This document shows positions 1-7,570 of a DNA stretch of 31,970 nt, one piece after another. Made by a program: the position numbers and the translations under genes. The DNA is from Ahrensia sp. (GTDB lineage Bacteria; Pseudomonadota; Alphaproteobacteria; Rhizobiales; Rhizobiaceae): the NCBI GenBank assembly GCA_002698425.1, contig NZXU01000088.1, forward strand, positions 1-31,970, read 5' to 3'. How positions within the stretch are numbered: position 1 is the stretch's first letter; each line of letters opens with the position of its first letter. Under the pieces are notes generated by a model. That model was given only the letters and a program-made list of their open reading frames with translations, made no database searches and had not been told where the DNA came from.

Positions 1-99
1 CCAGGCGCCCGAATCGGCGTAGTCGTAGAACATGCGCGGGACACGCCTGCGCGCGATCCGCTGCAGGTCGGAGATACTGGTGATCTTGTCGAGAGTCAT
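1..99 (-). CDS. lldD: FMN-dependent alpha-hydroxy-acid oxidase / L-lactate dehydrogenase, 5' part only
   Basis: Only the first 33 codons are in the window; the gene runs off the left edge. The minus-strand translation begins MTLDKITSISDLQRIARRR and continues with a VPRMFYDYADSGAW block, the characteristic N-terminus of the FMN-dependent 2-hydroxyacid dehydrogenase family (LldD, glycolate oxidase, mandelate dehydrogenase). The start ATG at 99 is preceded by a GAGGA Shine-Dalgarno (SD) about 9 nt upstream. The FMN-binding and catalytic His/Arg residues lie outside the window, so substrate choice cannot be judged. It is divergent from a sugar ABC operon whose upstream region carries a GntR-type operator. 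An enzyme oxidising L-lactate or glycolate would fit the expected product of the neighbouring FAH-type hydrolase. Family is fairly sure; the gene symbol is provisional. Confidence 0.75.
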   Translation of the reverse strand, partial: MTLDKITSISDLQRIARRRVPRMFYDYADSGAW

Positions 100-148
100 G
101 TCTTTGCGTTCCTCTGCCCGGTGACCTGACATACGCGATGCGTCCAAA

Positions 149-175
149 TGTCCGCGAAAATTCTGGATGCGGACA
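149..175. promoter_or_regulatory. 7-bp inverted repeat in the lldD / CUT1 divergent promoter region
   Basis: TGTCCGC at 149-155 and GCGGACA at 169-175 form a perfect inverted repeat with a 13-nt spacer. It lies between the divergent lldD-like gene and the CUT1 operon. It differs from the TGGTCTGTCCA site just downstream, so it may bind a second regulator or be chance. No protein can be assigned. Confidence 0.3.
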
Positions 176-200
176 ATTGCATTCGTTTTGCCTCATGTTA

Positions 201-219
201 AAGTGGTCTGTCCATTTAT
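201..219 (+). promoter_or_regulatory. Putative FadR-type GntR operator, site A (CUT1 operon)
   Basis: The 19-mer AAGTGGTCTGTCCATTTAT has the TGGTCTGTCCA core at 204-214. This core has the TGGTnnnACCA-like symmetry typical of FadR-subfamily GntR regulators. It ends about 20 nt before the SBP start codon and lies beside a possible -10 (TAAAGT). Near-identical sites occur at 7498-7516 (inverted) and 16926-16944, the latter upstream of a FadR-type regulator gene. Repression by that regulator, relieved by a sugar-acid metabolite, is the likely mode; this is inference. Confidence 0.72.
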
Positions 220-238
220 TTCTGGGAGGACCAACAGG

Positions 239-1681
239 ATGACATCGACACTACGCAACTTGCTGCCCGCGGCAGTCGCCATCGGCGTGCTCGCTACGAC
301 GGCACCAAGCTTGGCGCAGTCGGCCGCGGACGTCGCCGTCGAAGCGGCAAAGAAATATGCCGGCACGGAGCTCACGCTCCTCTACGAAGCAGGTTTGCAG
401 CCGCTCGACCCGATCAATTTGACCGGACCCATGTGGGAGGAGCTGACGGGTATCAAGATCAAGGTGGTCGAGGCGCCGGTCGATCAGCTGTTCACCAAGA
501 TGATCCAGGAGACGAAGGCCGGCACCGGCGCCTATGACATCCTGAATGTGATCCCGAACCAGATGCCCGATCTTGCGCTGGCCGGTGCGCTCGAGCCGCT
601 CGACGGTTATATCGAGAAATACGGTTATGCCGACGAGATCCAGGGGATCGGCAAGGTCTATCGCGAAAACCAGATGACCGTCGAAGGCACGACTTATGGG
701 TTGGCTGACGACGGCGACGTGCTGTTGCTCTATTACCGTAAGGATATTTTCGAGGATCCCGACCTGCAGGCCGCCTTCAAGGAGAAATTCGGCTACGATC
801 TCGCGCCGCCGAAAACCTGGAAGGAGTTCAATGAAATTTCCGGCTTCATCACGGAAAAGCTCGGGCCGGAAGTTCATGGCTCCGGCATGCATTTCCAGCC
901 TGGCAACTTCCAGTACATGTTCCAGGAGCGTTTCCGCGTCGAGGGCGGCAAGTTCTTCGATCCCGAGACGATGCGTGCCACGGTAAATGGCCCGGTCGGC
1001 CTGAAGGTGCTCAACGACATCAAGGCCGACATCGAGACGATGCCGAAAGGCGTGGAGCAGTGGGGATTCATCGAGATGCTCAATGCCTTCATGGACGGCC
1101 AGATCGCCATGACGGAATCCTGGCCGCCTGTCGGTCGCTGGACCGCCGGTTACGGGCGCGACACCGAGGCGCTTAACTGGCTTCCGGAAACAAAGGTTGG
1201 CGGCAAGGTCGGTTACGCGTTGCCGCCGGGCGGCACGCCGGAACTGGCGATCGGCTTCTCGCTTGCTGTTTCGTCGACCAGCAAGAACAAGGAAGCGGCC
1301 TATCTGTTCGCCCAATGGATGAATTCCGAGGAAATCAGCCTGCAGCGCGTGCAGCTTCCCTATGCCATGCGCGATCCGTTCCGCGAGTCGCATTATGCCG
1401 ATCCGGAATACCGGTCGCGCTGGGACGGCGCCGGAGAATATCTCGATGCGCTGAAGGCCGGTTCGGAAACCGGACTGTTGGATCTTTCCCTTATCCAGAC
1501 TGACCGGTACGAGGAGGCATTGCGGCAGGCGATCGGCCGGCTGATGGCAAACGAAGACCCTCAGACCATTCTCGACGATCTCGCCAAGCAATGGGACGGC
1601 CTCACCGACCGCATCGGCGTCGAGAAACAGAAGCGGGTCTATGCCGACTGGGCATCGAAACCGAACGCCTATCCGAACTGA
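239..1681 (+). CDS. CUT1-family sugar ABC transporter, extracellular solute-binding protein (family 1)
   Basis: This is a 480-aa periplasmic binding protein of the large SBP_bac_1 class, feeding the two permeases and ATPase that follow. A Sec signal peptide is visible (MTSTLRNLLPAAVAIGVLAT, with probable cleavage near the SLAQ-SAA junction). The ATG at 239 is chosen over upstream in-frame codons because GGGAGGA lies 8 nt before it and the signal peptide then starts correctly. The mature domain has the typical alternating motifs of the family, such as YDILNVIPNQ and IAMTESWPP (a ligand-facing Trp). It is first in the operon, followed by a hairpin and then the permeases. The ligand is unknown. 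Context suggests a plant-derived mono- or oligosaccharide containing a sugar degraded by the lactonase and dehydrogenase next door. Confidence 0.88.
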   Translation: MTSTLRNLLPAAVAIGVLATTAPSLAQSAADVAVEAAKKYAGTELTLLYEAGLQPLDPINLTGPMWEELTGIKIKVVEAPVDQLFTKMIQETKAGTGAYDILNVIPNQMPDLALAGALEPLDGYIEKYGYADEIQGIGKVYRENQMTVEGTTYGLADDGDVLLLYYRKDIFEDPDLQAAFKEKFGYDLAPPKTWKEFNEISGFITEKLGPEVHGSGMHFQPGNFQYMFQERFRVEGGKFFDPETMRATVNGPVGLKVLNDIKADIETMPKGVEQWGFIEMLNAFMDGQIAMTESWPPVGRWTAGYGRDTEALNWLPETKVGGKVGYALPPGGTPELAIGFSLAVSSTSKNKEAAYLFAQWMNSEEISLQRVQLPYAMRDPFRESHYADPEYRSRWDGAGEYLDALKAGSETGLLDLSLIQTDRYEEALRQAIGRLMANEDPQTILDDLAKQWDGLTDRIGVEKQKRVYADWASKPNAYPN

Positions 1682-1697
1682 GTGCCTCCTGAGCACG

Positions 1698-1725
1698 GCG
1701 GCTGCCCCGATAAAGGGGCGGTCGC
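1698..1725 (+). other. Intercistronic hairpin after CUT1 binding-protein gene
   Basis: GCGGCTGCCCC (1698-1708) pairs with GGGGCGGTCGC (1715-1725) over 11 positions, two of them G-U, around a GATAAA loop. It begins 17 nt after the SBP stop codon. An AT-rich stretch follows but there is no U-run, so it is more likely an mRNA-stabilising or attenuating element than a full terminator. It would keep SBP mRNA above permease mRNA. Confidence 0.6.
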
Positions 1726-1743
1726 AATTATTGGCCGGATTCC

Positions 1744-2610
1744 ATGACCCGCATTTTCCAGTTCAGGTACCTCATTCTGGCGCCGGCAATATTCTTCATA
1801 TTGCTGATCGGCCTGTATCCGTTTCTGAAGCTGCTCATTACCAGCTTCCAGAACATCACGATGTTCGCCGACGATTACGGGTTTGCCGGGTTCGTGCACT
1901 ACGCCCGTCTGATGGATGACGGGCGGTTCTGGGCATCGGTGCTGCGCACCGTCGTCTTCACTGCGATCGCGCTGCCGATCGAGCTGGGGCTGGGATTGGC
2001 GATGGCCTATCTCTTCCTGGAACGGATTCCGCTGAAACAGGTTTTCGTGGCGTTGATCCTGCTTCCGACCGTGATCTCGCCGATTGTCGCCGGTTCGACA
2101 TGGCGGCTGATGTTCGACAACCGGTTCGGACCGATCAACCAGATTATCGGCTGGTTCGCCGGGCACGAGGTCAAGCTTCTGTGGACGGTCGACACCAGCC
2201 TGGCATGGCCGGCGATCCTGATCGCCGATGTCTGGCAATGGACACCCTTCATGTTCCTGTTCCTCCTGACCGCGCTTTCGGCCGTCGACCAGGAACAGAT
2301 CGAGGCTGCCAGCCTTGACGGCGCTTCGCGCTGGCGCACGTTCCGCTACATCGTTCTGCCGGCGATCACGCCCGTCATGGCGATCGCGATGCTCATTCGC
2401 GGCCTCGATCTGTTTCGCATCTTCGACATTGTCTGGACGATGACGCAGGGCGGCCCGGGCACGCTCACCGAGACGATCTCGGTCTACGCCTACCAGATGG
2501 CGTTCCGCGAATTCGATGTGTCCTATTCGGCAGCCTTCGCACTGGCGATCATCGTCGTGCTGACCGGTGTGGTGCTGACTTTCCTGCGTATGGTGGAGGT
2601 GGAGCGATGA
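1744..2610 (+). CDS. CUT1 sugar ABC transporter permease (MalF-like)
   Basis: This 288-aa inner-membrane permease of the binding-protein-dependent transport family has about six hydrophobic segments, the first at residues 8-33. The cytoplasmic EAA loop is seen near residues 187-205 (EAASLDGASRWRTFRYIVLP), the docking site for the ATPase. The C-terminal GGPGTLTETISVYAYQMAF block is typical of MalF/UgpA-like subunits. The SD is weak (CCGGAT). The stop codon overlaps the next permease start (ATGA at 2607-2610), indicating translational coupling. It forms a heterodimeric channel with the product of 2607-3434. Confidence 0.92.
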   Translation: MTRIFQFRYLILAPAIFFILLIGLYPFLKLLITSFQNITMFADDYGFAGFVHYARLMDDGRFWASVLRTVVFTAIALPIELGLGLAMAYLFLERIPLKQVFVALILLPTVISPIVAGSTWRLMFDNRFGPINQIIGWFAGHEVKLLWTVDTSLAWPAILIADVWQWTPFMFLFLLTALSAVDQEQIEAASLDGASRWRTFRYIVLPAITPVMAIAMLIRGLDLFRIFDIVWTMTQGGPGTLTETISVYAYQMAFREFDVSYSAAFALAIIVVLTGVVLTFLRMVEVER

Positions 2611-3434
2611 GTGTCGTAGGCCGGAAAAACCGGACCGGGCTGCGCTTTGCATTGGCGCTGGCCTGCACGCTGCTCTTCCTTTTCCCGATCTACTGGATCG
2701 CGGCGATCTCGGTGAAGACGCCGGAAGAGATCTTCGCTTATCCGCCGGTCTGGTTGCCGGGTTCCTTCAACTTCAACAACTACCTGGTGCTGTTTCGCGA
2801 CGGCGACGCGTGGTCTGTTTTTCACAGCCTCGTCACCGCGGGCACGAGCACCGTTATCGCCATGGTGCTCGGCACCTTCGCGGCCTACTCGCTCGCGCGC
2901 TACAAGACCGGCGGCAAACACCTGTCGCTGTGGATCATCTCGCAGCGCATGGTGCCGCAGATCAGCATCGCCTTTCCGGTGTTCCTGCTGTTCGTGTCGC
3001 TGAAGCTGATCGACACCTATGCCGGCCTGATCATCCTCTACACGGCATTCAACCTGCCCTACGTGATCTGGATGATGCGCGGTTACATCCAGGACGTGCC
3101 GATCGAACTGGAACAAAGCGCTATGATCGACGGCTTGTCGCCGTTCCAGGTCATCCTCAAGGTCGTCTTTCCGATGGTTCGCGCGGGCCTGTTCGCGACG
3201 GCCGTCTTCACATTCATCTTCGCGTGGAACGACTTCCTGTTCGCGCTGATCCTGACCCGTTCGGAAGTCGTGACCTATCCGGTCCAGGTGACCGGCTATT
3301 TCGGTTCACAATCGACCTTCTGGGGCAAGATCGGCGCGATGAGCATGCTTGGCATGCTGCCCATGTTCTTCGTCGTCGCCACCATGCAGAAATTCATCGT
3401 CCGTGGAATGTCCATGGGAGCCGTAAAGGGGTAG
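2607..3434 (+). CDS. CUT1 sugar ABC transporter permease (MalG-like)
   Basis: A 275-aa second membrane subunit of the same transporter. It has an N-terminal membrane anchor (residues 11-31), the MalG-type sequence around PPVWLPGSFNFNNYL, and a cytoplasmic coupling loop near residue 169 reading EQSAMIDGLSPFQVI, a variant of the EAA motif. The end of the protein (MQKFIVRGMSMGAVKG) is the standard C-terminus of MalG-like permeases. It overlaps the upstream permease by 4 nt and is followed after 2 nt by the GTG start of the ATPase. Confidence 0.93.
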   Translation: MSVVGRKNRTGLRFALALACTLLFLFPIYWIAAISVKTPEEIFAYPPVWLPGSFNFNNYLVLFRDGDAWSVFHSLVTAGTSTVIAMVLGTFAAYSLARYKTGGKHLSLWIISQRMVPQISIAFPVFLLFVSLKLIDTYAGLIILYTAFNLPYVIWMMRGYIQDVPIELEQSAMIDGLSPFQVILKVVFPMVRAGLFATAVFTFIFAWNDFLFALILTRSEVVTYPVQVTGYFGSQSTFWGKIGAMSMLGMLPMFFVVATMQKFIVRGMSMGAVKG

Positions 3435-3436
3435 GC

Positions 3437-4516
3437 GTGAGTGATCTCGTACTGAAAAACGTGCACAAGCACTATGGCCAGTTCCATGCCGTGAAAGGCA
3501 TCGACCTGACGGTCAAGGCGGGGGATTTCGCCGTGCTGGTCGGCCCGTCGGGATGCGGCAAGAGCACGCTGCTACGCTCGATCGCCGGGCTGGAGGAAAT
3601 CAGTGATGGCGACATCCTGCTTGGCGACAAATCGCTGAAAGACCTGCCGCCGCGCGATCGCAACCTGGCGATGGTGTTCCAGTCCTACGCGCTCTACCCG
3701 TATCTGACGGTGTTCGAGAACATTGCCTTCGGTCTGCGTGCGCGCAAGGTGCCGAATGCCGAGGTCGAGGCGAAGGTGAGGGACGCGGCGGAGCTTCTCG
3801 GCCTGACCGAGTATCTCGACCGCAAGCCACGCGCTCTCTCGGGCGGCCAGCGACAGCGCGTCGCCATTGGCCGGGCCATCGTGCGGGATGCTGAACTGTT
3901 CCTGTTCGACGAGCCGCTGTCCAACTTGGACGCCAAGCTGCGCGACGAGATGCGCGAGGAGTTGAAGAAACTGCACCAGCGGCTCGGCAAGACCTTCATC
4001 TATGTCACGCACGACCAGATCGAGGCGATGACGCTCGCCGACCAGATCGTGTTGCTGAAGGATGGCTCCATCGAACAGCAGGGCGCGCCGCTCGATCTGT
4101 TCGAAAGGCCGAACAACCTCTTTGTTGCCGGTTTCCTCGGTTCGCCATCGATGAACCTGATCGAGGTGTCTCCGCTGGGAAGGGACAACCTCGTGCAGCT
4201 TGCCGATAGCCAGACATTGGCCGTCGACCCGGCGATGCATGCGCGCCTTGTCGAAACCAAAGACCCGATCCTGTGGGGCGTGCGTCCGGAGCATTTCGCC
4301 CATGTCGAAAACGCGACCAATGCCGTCATGGTCGAAATCGGCGTGCTACAGCCGACCGGCAGCCGCAGCTACGCCAGTTTCCGTATCGCTGACACGCATG
4401 TGGTCGCCGAGCTGCCGGCGCACACGGTCAGCAAAGAGGGCCAGCGGATCGCGCTTTCACCCAACATGGAGAAAACGCATTTCTTCAATGCGGGAACCGG
4501 CGAGAGAATTGGATAG
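3437..4516 (+). CDS. CUT1 sugar ABC transporter ATP-binding protein (UgpC/MsmK-like)
   Basis: A 359-aa nucleotide-binding subunit with every catalytic motif: Walker A GPSGCGKST (36-44), Q-loop Q82, signature LSGGQ (134-138), Walker B ending in D158-E159, and H-loop H192. The C-terminal part (about 235-359) is the TOBE/regulatory domain typical of MalK/UgpC proteins. The start is GTG at 3437, giving MSDLVLKNVHKHYG; the open frame continues upstream but only as an overlap with the permease gene. It drives import through the two permeases encoded just before it. Downstream, the lactonase-like gene starts after 8 nt, placing a catabolic enzyme directly in the transport operon. Confidence 0.95.
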   Translation: MSDLVLKNVHKHYGQFHAVKGIDLTVKAGDFAVLVGPSGCGKSTLLRSIAGLEEISDGDILLGDKSLKDLPPRDRNLAMVFQSYALYPYLTVFENIAFGLRARKVPNAEVEAKVRDAAELLGLTEYLDRKPRALSGGQRQRVAIGRAIVRDAELFLFDEPLSNLDAKLRDEMREELKKLHQRLGKTFIYVTHDQIEAMTLADQIVLLKDGSIEQQGAPLDLFERPNNLFVAGFLGSPSMNLIEVSPLGRDNLVQLADSQTLAVDPAMHARLVETKDPILWGVRPEHFAHVENATNAVMVEIGVLQPTGSRSYASFRIADTHVVAELPAHTVSKEGQRIALSPNMEKTHFFNAGTGERIG

Positions 4517-4524
4517 GTGAGCCA

Positions 4525-6264
4525 ATGGTTAGCGCTTCGAACGGGAACCTGATTGCCGTATTTGGCACGGACGAACCGACTGCCGCCGAACATGAGATCG
4601 CGGCGGGAAAGCTCGCCGTGCGCATCTCGGACGGACAGATCAAGTCCGTGACCTGGGACGGCGCGGAGATCGCCCGTGGCATCACCTATTTCCTGCGCGA
4701 TGCGGACTGGGCGACGCCATTGCCGACGACGAGCGTCTCCATCGCCGGCAACCGCCGAGGCGCGCGGATCGAAGGCGAGATTGATACCGGACCGATACGC
4801 TTCACGCATGCGACGACCCTTGAGGCCGATCCGCAAGGCGTGCTGCGGATCGTCACGGAAGGTAGGGCGCTTTCCGCTTTCAAGTCCAACCGCGTCGGTC
4901 TGACCATCCTGCATCCGGTGCCGGATTGCGCTGGTGTCGACGTCACCGTGACGCATTCTGACGGGGCGAAGGAAGAGACGCGCTTTCCGCAGCTGATTTC
5001 GCCGTCACAGCCGGTCTTCGATATAAGGGCGATGGCCTATCGGCTGACCGACAGCGAAAATGTCGAGATCGCCTTTTCCTCCATCCGCCCGGACGGCACG
5101 CAACAAGCCTTCGAGATGGAGGATCAGCGCAACTGGGGTGACGCCTCCTACAAGACCTATGTCGGATCGTTGCGCGACCCTTGGCCGTTCGACGTTTTGG
5201 AAGGTGATGTCTTCGCGCAGGAAATCACCATAACGGTCAAGCCATGCGGCGCGGAGGCGGGATATGCCGCTCCAAGCGAAACCGTGCAATCCGTCGACCA
5301 CTTCCGAGTGCCGGAGATCGGCATTGCCGTGCCGCTCGACGGTGCCACTGAAGCGCTCGCAAATATTAAACGCTTCGGCACGTTCAAGCCGGGTTATGTT
5401 TCCGCCTATCTGCGATCCGATGCGCTGAAGCCCGAAGAACTGGAAGCGCTTGGCCAGATATCCGAAACGCTCGGTTGCCGGCTATCCGTGGAGCTGGAGG
5501 TCCATGGGGAACCAGCGGAAACGCTTGCCTCGGTCTCGAAGCAGTTCGGCGCGGCGGCCCTTGACGTCCATTCCATCCTGGCATGCCCCGAACCCTACCT
5601 GCACAGCTATCAGCCCGACGCTGAATGGCCGGATGTCATGCCGCTCGACGAGTTCTACGCGCTGGTGCGCGGGCATTTCCCGCATGCGCGGGTCGGCGGC
5701 GGCATGCTGACCTATTTCACCGAACTGAACCGGAAATGGCCGCCGGCCGCACCGATCGACTATGTCGGTCATGCCTATAGCCCGATCATCCATGCCGCCG
5801 ACGACGAGACGGTGCTGCAGAACATCGCCACGCTGCCCTTTATCGCGGCGACGATCGCCGGTCACCTGCCGGGCATGCCCTACGAGATCATTTCCGCGCG
5901 GCTGTCGATGCGGCAAAACCCCTACGGCGCGGCGCCGCAGCCGAATCCGGACGGGAAACGGATCGCGATGGCGATTGCCGACCCGCGCGAGAAGGGACAG
6001 TTCGGCGCGCTGTGGATGCTGGAGATTGCGGAAACCGTGGCCTCGACGCATGCCGGCGCACTGTGTCTGGGCGCCCTGTCGGGCGAAGCCTCGATCTACG
6101 ATGCGGATACGCCGGACGGCCGGCTTCCCGCCTATTACGCCGTTGAGGCGCTGGCGGGACTGACCGGGGCTGACGAAGCCCGTTTCGATGCGGTGAAATC
6201 GGAGCTGGAGGCGGAGCGCTTCGCTGCCGCGCGCGAAGCCTTCGATTCGATCCGGCGGCGCTGA
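4525..6264 (+). CDS. Candidate sugar-acid lactonase of the D-apionate lactonase (ApnL) type
   Basis: A 579-aa protein with no signal peptide or membrane segment, so probably cytoplasmic. The architecture suggests three parts: an N-terminal beta-rich domain (about 1-240) with a conspicuous block at 196-212 (FEMEDQRNWGDASYKTY), a TIM-barrel-like middle (about 260-470) and a C-terminal beta domain. This arrangement and the block match my recollection of the D-apionate lactonase family, described from plant apiose degradation; no search was run. The expected role is opening an aldono-lactone made by the Gfo/Idh/MocA dehydrogenase encoded convergently. It is co-transcribed with a CUT1 transporter (8-nt gap, AGGTGA ribosome site). 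Alternatives are a lactonase for another sugar such as L-rhamnono-lactone, or a glycosidase-like TIM-barrel enzyme. Family assignment is moderate, substrate low. Confidence 0.55.
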   Translation: MVSASNGNLIAVFGTDEPTAAEHEIAAGKLAVRISDGQIKSVTWDGAEIARGITYFLRDADWATPLPTTSVSIAGNRRGARIEGEIDTGPIRFTHATTLEADPQGVLRIVTEGRALSAFKSNRVGLTILHPVPDCAGVDVTVTHSDGAKEETRFPQLISPSQPVFDIRAMAYRLTDSENVEIAFSSIRPDGTQQAFEMEDQRNWGDASYKTYVGSLRDPWPFDVLEGDVFAQEITITVKPCGAEAGYAAPSETVQSVDHFRVPEIGIAVPLDGATEALANIKRFGTFKPGYVSAYLRSDALKPEELEALGQISETLGCRLSVELEVHGEPAETLASVSKQFGAAALDVHSILACPEPYLHSYQPDAEWPDVMPLDEFYALVRGHFPHARVGGGMLTYFTELNRKWPPAAPIDYVGHAYSPIIHAADDETVLQNIATLPFIAATIAGHLPGMPYEIISARLSMRQNPYGAAPQPNPDGKRIAMAIADPREKGQFGALWMLEIAETVASTHAGALCLGALSGEASIYDADTPDGRLPAYYAVEALAGLTGADEARFDAVKSELEAERFAAAREAFDSIRRR

Positions 6265-6275
6265 TGCCGCCGGAT
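6250..6275. terminator. Hairpin between convergent lactonase and dehydrogenase genes
   Basis: ATCCGGCGGC (6250-6259) and GCCGCCGGAT (6266-6275) form a perfect 10-bp stem with a 6-nt loop that contains the lactonase stop codon. It sits in the 22-nt gap between convergent genes, so it could end transcription from both sides. No U-tract follows on either strand, so terminator efficiency is uncertain. Confidence 0.5.
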
Positions 6276-6286
6276 TCGTCCCCCGC

Positions 6287-7321
6287 TCACTCCTCCGGTT
6301 TTGCCGCCTTTTCGGTCTCTGCGGCGACGTAAGCCGCTTCGCACAATGCGTAGGTTTTGATGTTGTCCGCCGCCGAGACGTCTGCCGGCCGTCCCGCCTT
6401 GAATGCCTGGTAGACATGCTCGCAGGTGCGGAAGACGCTCTCCTGCACCACGTGCCACGGTCGCTCGGCCCAATGGAGGACGGGCGCGTCGGCGTCGATA
6501 ATGCTTAGTTCCCCGTTTGCGCTCAGTTCGATCTTGAGGTCGCCACGAAGCCGTATCGCGCCCTTGTCGCCCTCAATTTCGAGAAGCGTCGCGGGAAACG
6601 GGTCGGGCAGGGCGCGCGAGTCATATGTGCAATCGACGATGGAAACCGCGCCCGAGCTATGCCTAAGGACCATGGTGGCGGTGTCTTCGCCGCGAACCCG
6701 CGGGTCGCGCTTCTGAAGTTCGGCGCTCAGATGCTCGACCTCGCCCAGGAAGAACCGCGCCATGTCCAAGACATGAGCGCCGATATCGACGACGATGAAA
6801 CGCTCCTCGTCGAGTAGATAGGGTTGGCCCTCATAGATGTCATAGCCGGTCCGGAACGCAATCCGTGCCCAGTTCGGGGTGCCGATATCGCCGCGGCGGA
6901 TGATCTCCGAAATCAGCCGGTTCGGATATTGGAACCGGAAATTTTCATGCACCGCCAGGAAGGTCCCGTTTTTCTTCGCGAGCGCCTTCATGTCGCGGCA
7001 TTCCTGGAGACTGTTGCCGAATGGCTTCTGCACGATCGTCGCGACGCCGCGGCCGACGGTCATCTCGACAAGCGGTTTGTGCGAACGCACCTGCGTTATG
7101 ATGTCGACGAGGTCCAGATCTTCGTTGTCGAGCATCTTTTTGGCATCGTCGTACCAGCGCGGCACGGCGAACTCCTCGGCCGCGGCCTTCGCCTTTGCGG
7201 GATCGACATCGCACACCGCGGCAATGCGCGCACCCTGATCCCGGAGGTCCCTCCAGGACTGCAGATGATTCTGCGCGAAAAAACCGCATCCTATGATGCC
7301 GATATTGCTGCGATCGCTCAT
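6287..7321 (-). CDS. Gfo/Idh/MocA-family sugar dehydrogenase (candidate D-apiose or related aldose 1-dehydrogenase)
   Basis: A 344-aa NAD(P)-dependent oxidoreductase. The N-terminal Rossmann fold shows IGIIGCGFFAQNHL (7-20). The usual EKP motif reads QKP at 98-100, and the catalytic-domain motif D-x-G-x-H-x-x-D is at 179-186. HENFRFQ at 125-131 is typical of the sugar-oxidising members. The ATG at 7321 is preferred over a GTG 30 nt upstream because GGAGGA lies 10 nt before it. It is convergent with the lactonase gene and divergent from the CUT2 operon, with operator site B between. A dehydrogenase making an aldonolactone followed by a lactonase is the logical pair. D-apiose dehydrogenase (ApsD) is one candidate because such enzymes come from this family and pair with ApnL; another aldose is equally possible. 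Confidence 0.8.
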   Translation of the reverse strand: MSDRSNIGIIGCGFFAQNHLQSWRDLRDQGARIAAVCDVDPAKAKAAAEEFAVPRWYDDAKKMLDNEDLDLVDIITQVRSHKPLVEMTVGRGVATIVQKPFGNSLQECRDMKALAKKNGTFLAVHENFRFQYPNRLISEIIRRGDIGTPNWARIAFRTGYDIYEGQPYLLDEERFIVVDIGAHVLDMARFFLGEVEHLSAELQKRDPRVRGEDTATMVLRHSSGAVSIVDCTYDSRALPDPFPATLLEIEGDKGAIRLRGDLKIELSANGELSIIDADAPVLHWAERPWHVVQESVFRTCEHVYQAFKAGRPADVSAADNIKTYALCEAAYVAAETEKAAKPEE

Positions 7322-7497
7322 ATGTTTCGCATTCCTCCGGTCATTTTTCACTGCCCCAGCAGTTTCTCCACCCTTCCGACAACGCGGCTTTCAGCCCCGG
7401 AGCCGGGCCTCGCGCCTCCTCAGGTGCGGCATTGTTTCCGCGTTGCGTGAGAGGCGTTCCAAGCGGCTTGACTGATCGGAGAGGATGATGGCATATG

Positions 7498-7516
7498 ATA
7501 AATGGTCTGTCCACTT
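7498..7516 (-). promoter_or_regulatory. Putative FadR-type GntR operator, site B (CUT2 operon / dehydrogenase)
   Basis: Read on the minus strand the site is AAGTGGACAGACCATTTAT, identical to site A at 16 of 19 positions; the core TGGTCTGTCCA is at 7503-7513 on the plus strand. A good -10-like TATGAT immediately precedes it (7495-7500), so a bound protein would block the promoter. It lies 54 nt before the CUT2 SBP start and could also act on the divergent dehydrogenase gene. Confidence 0.72.
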
Positions 7517-7570
7517 ACAAGCGACGGCAATACGGACTTGAATGCAAGTCAAGACAGGGAGGAAAAACGA

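Noticed and set aside
251..1696. Long minus-strand open frame opposite the CUT1 binding-protein gene
   Set aside because: It is antisense to a clear SBP gene, His/Arg-rich in the manner of frame shadows, and matches no family.
1669..2652. Minus-strand open frame rich in Gln, His and Arg
   Set aside because: It lies opposite the permease gene; repeated HRD/QDQR composition is a frame artefact, not a real domain.
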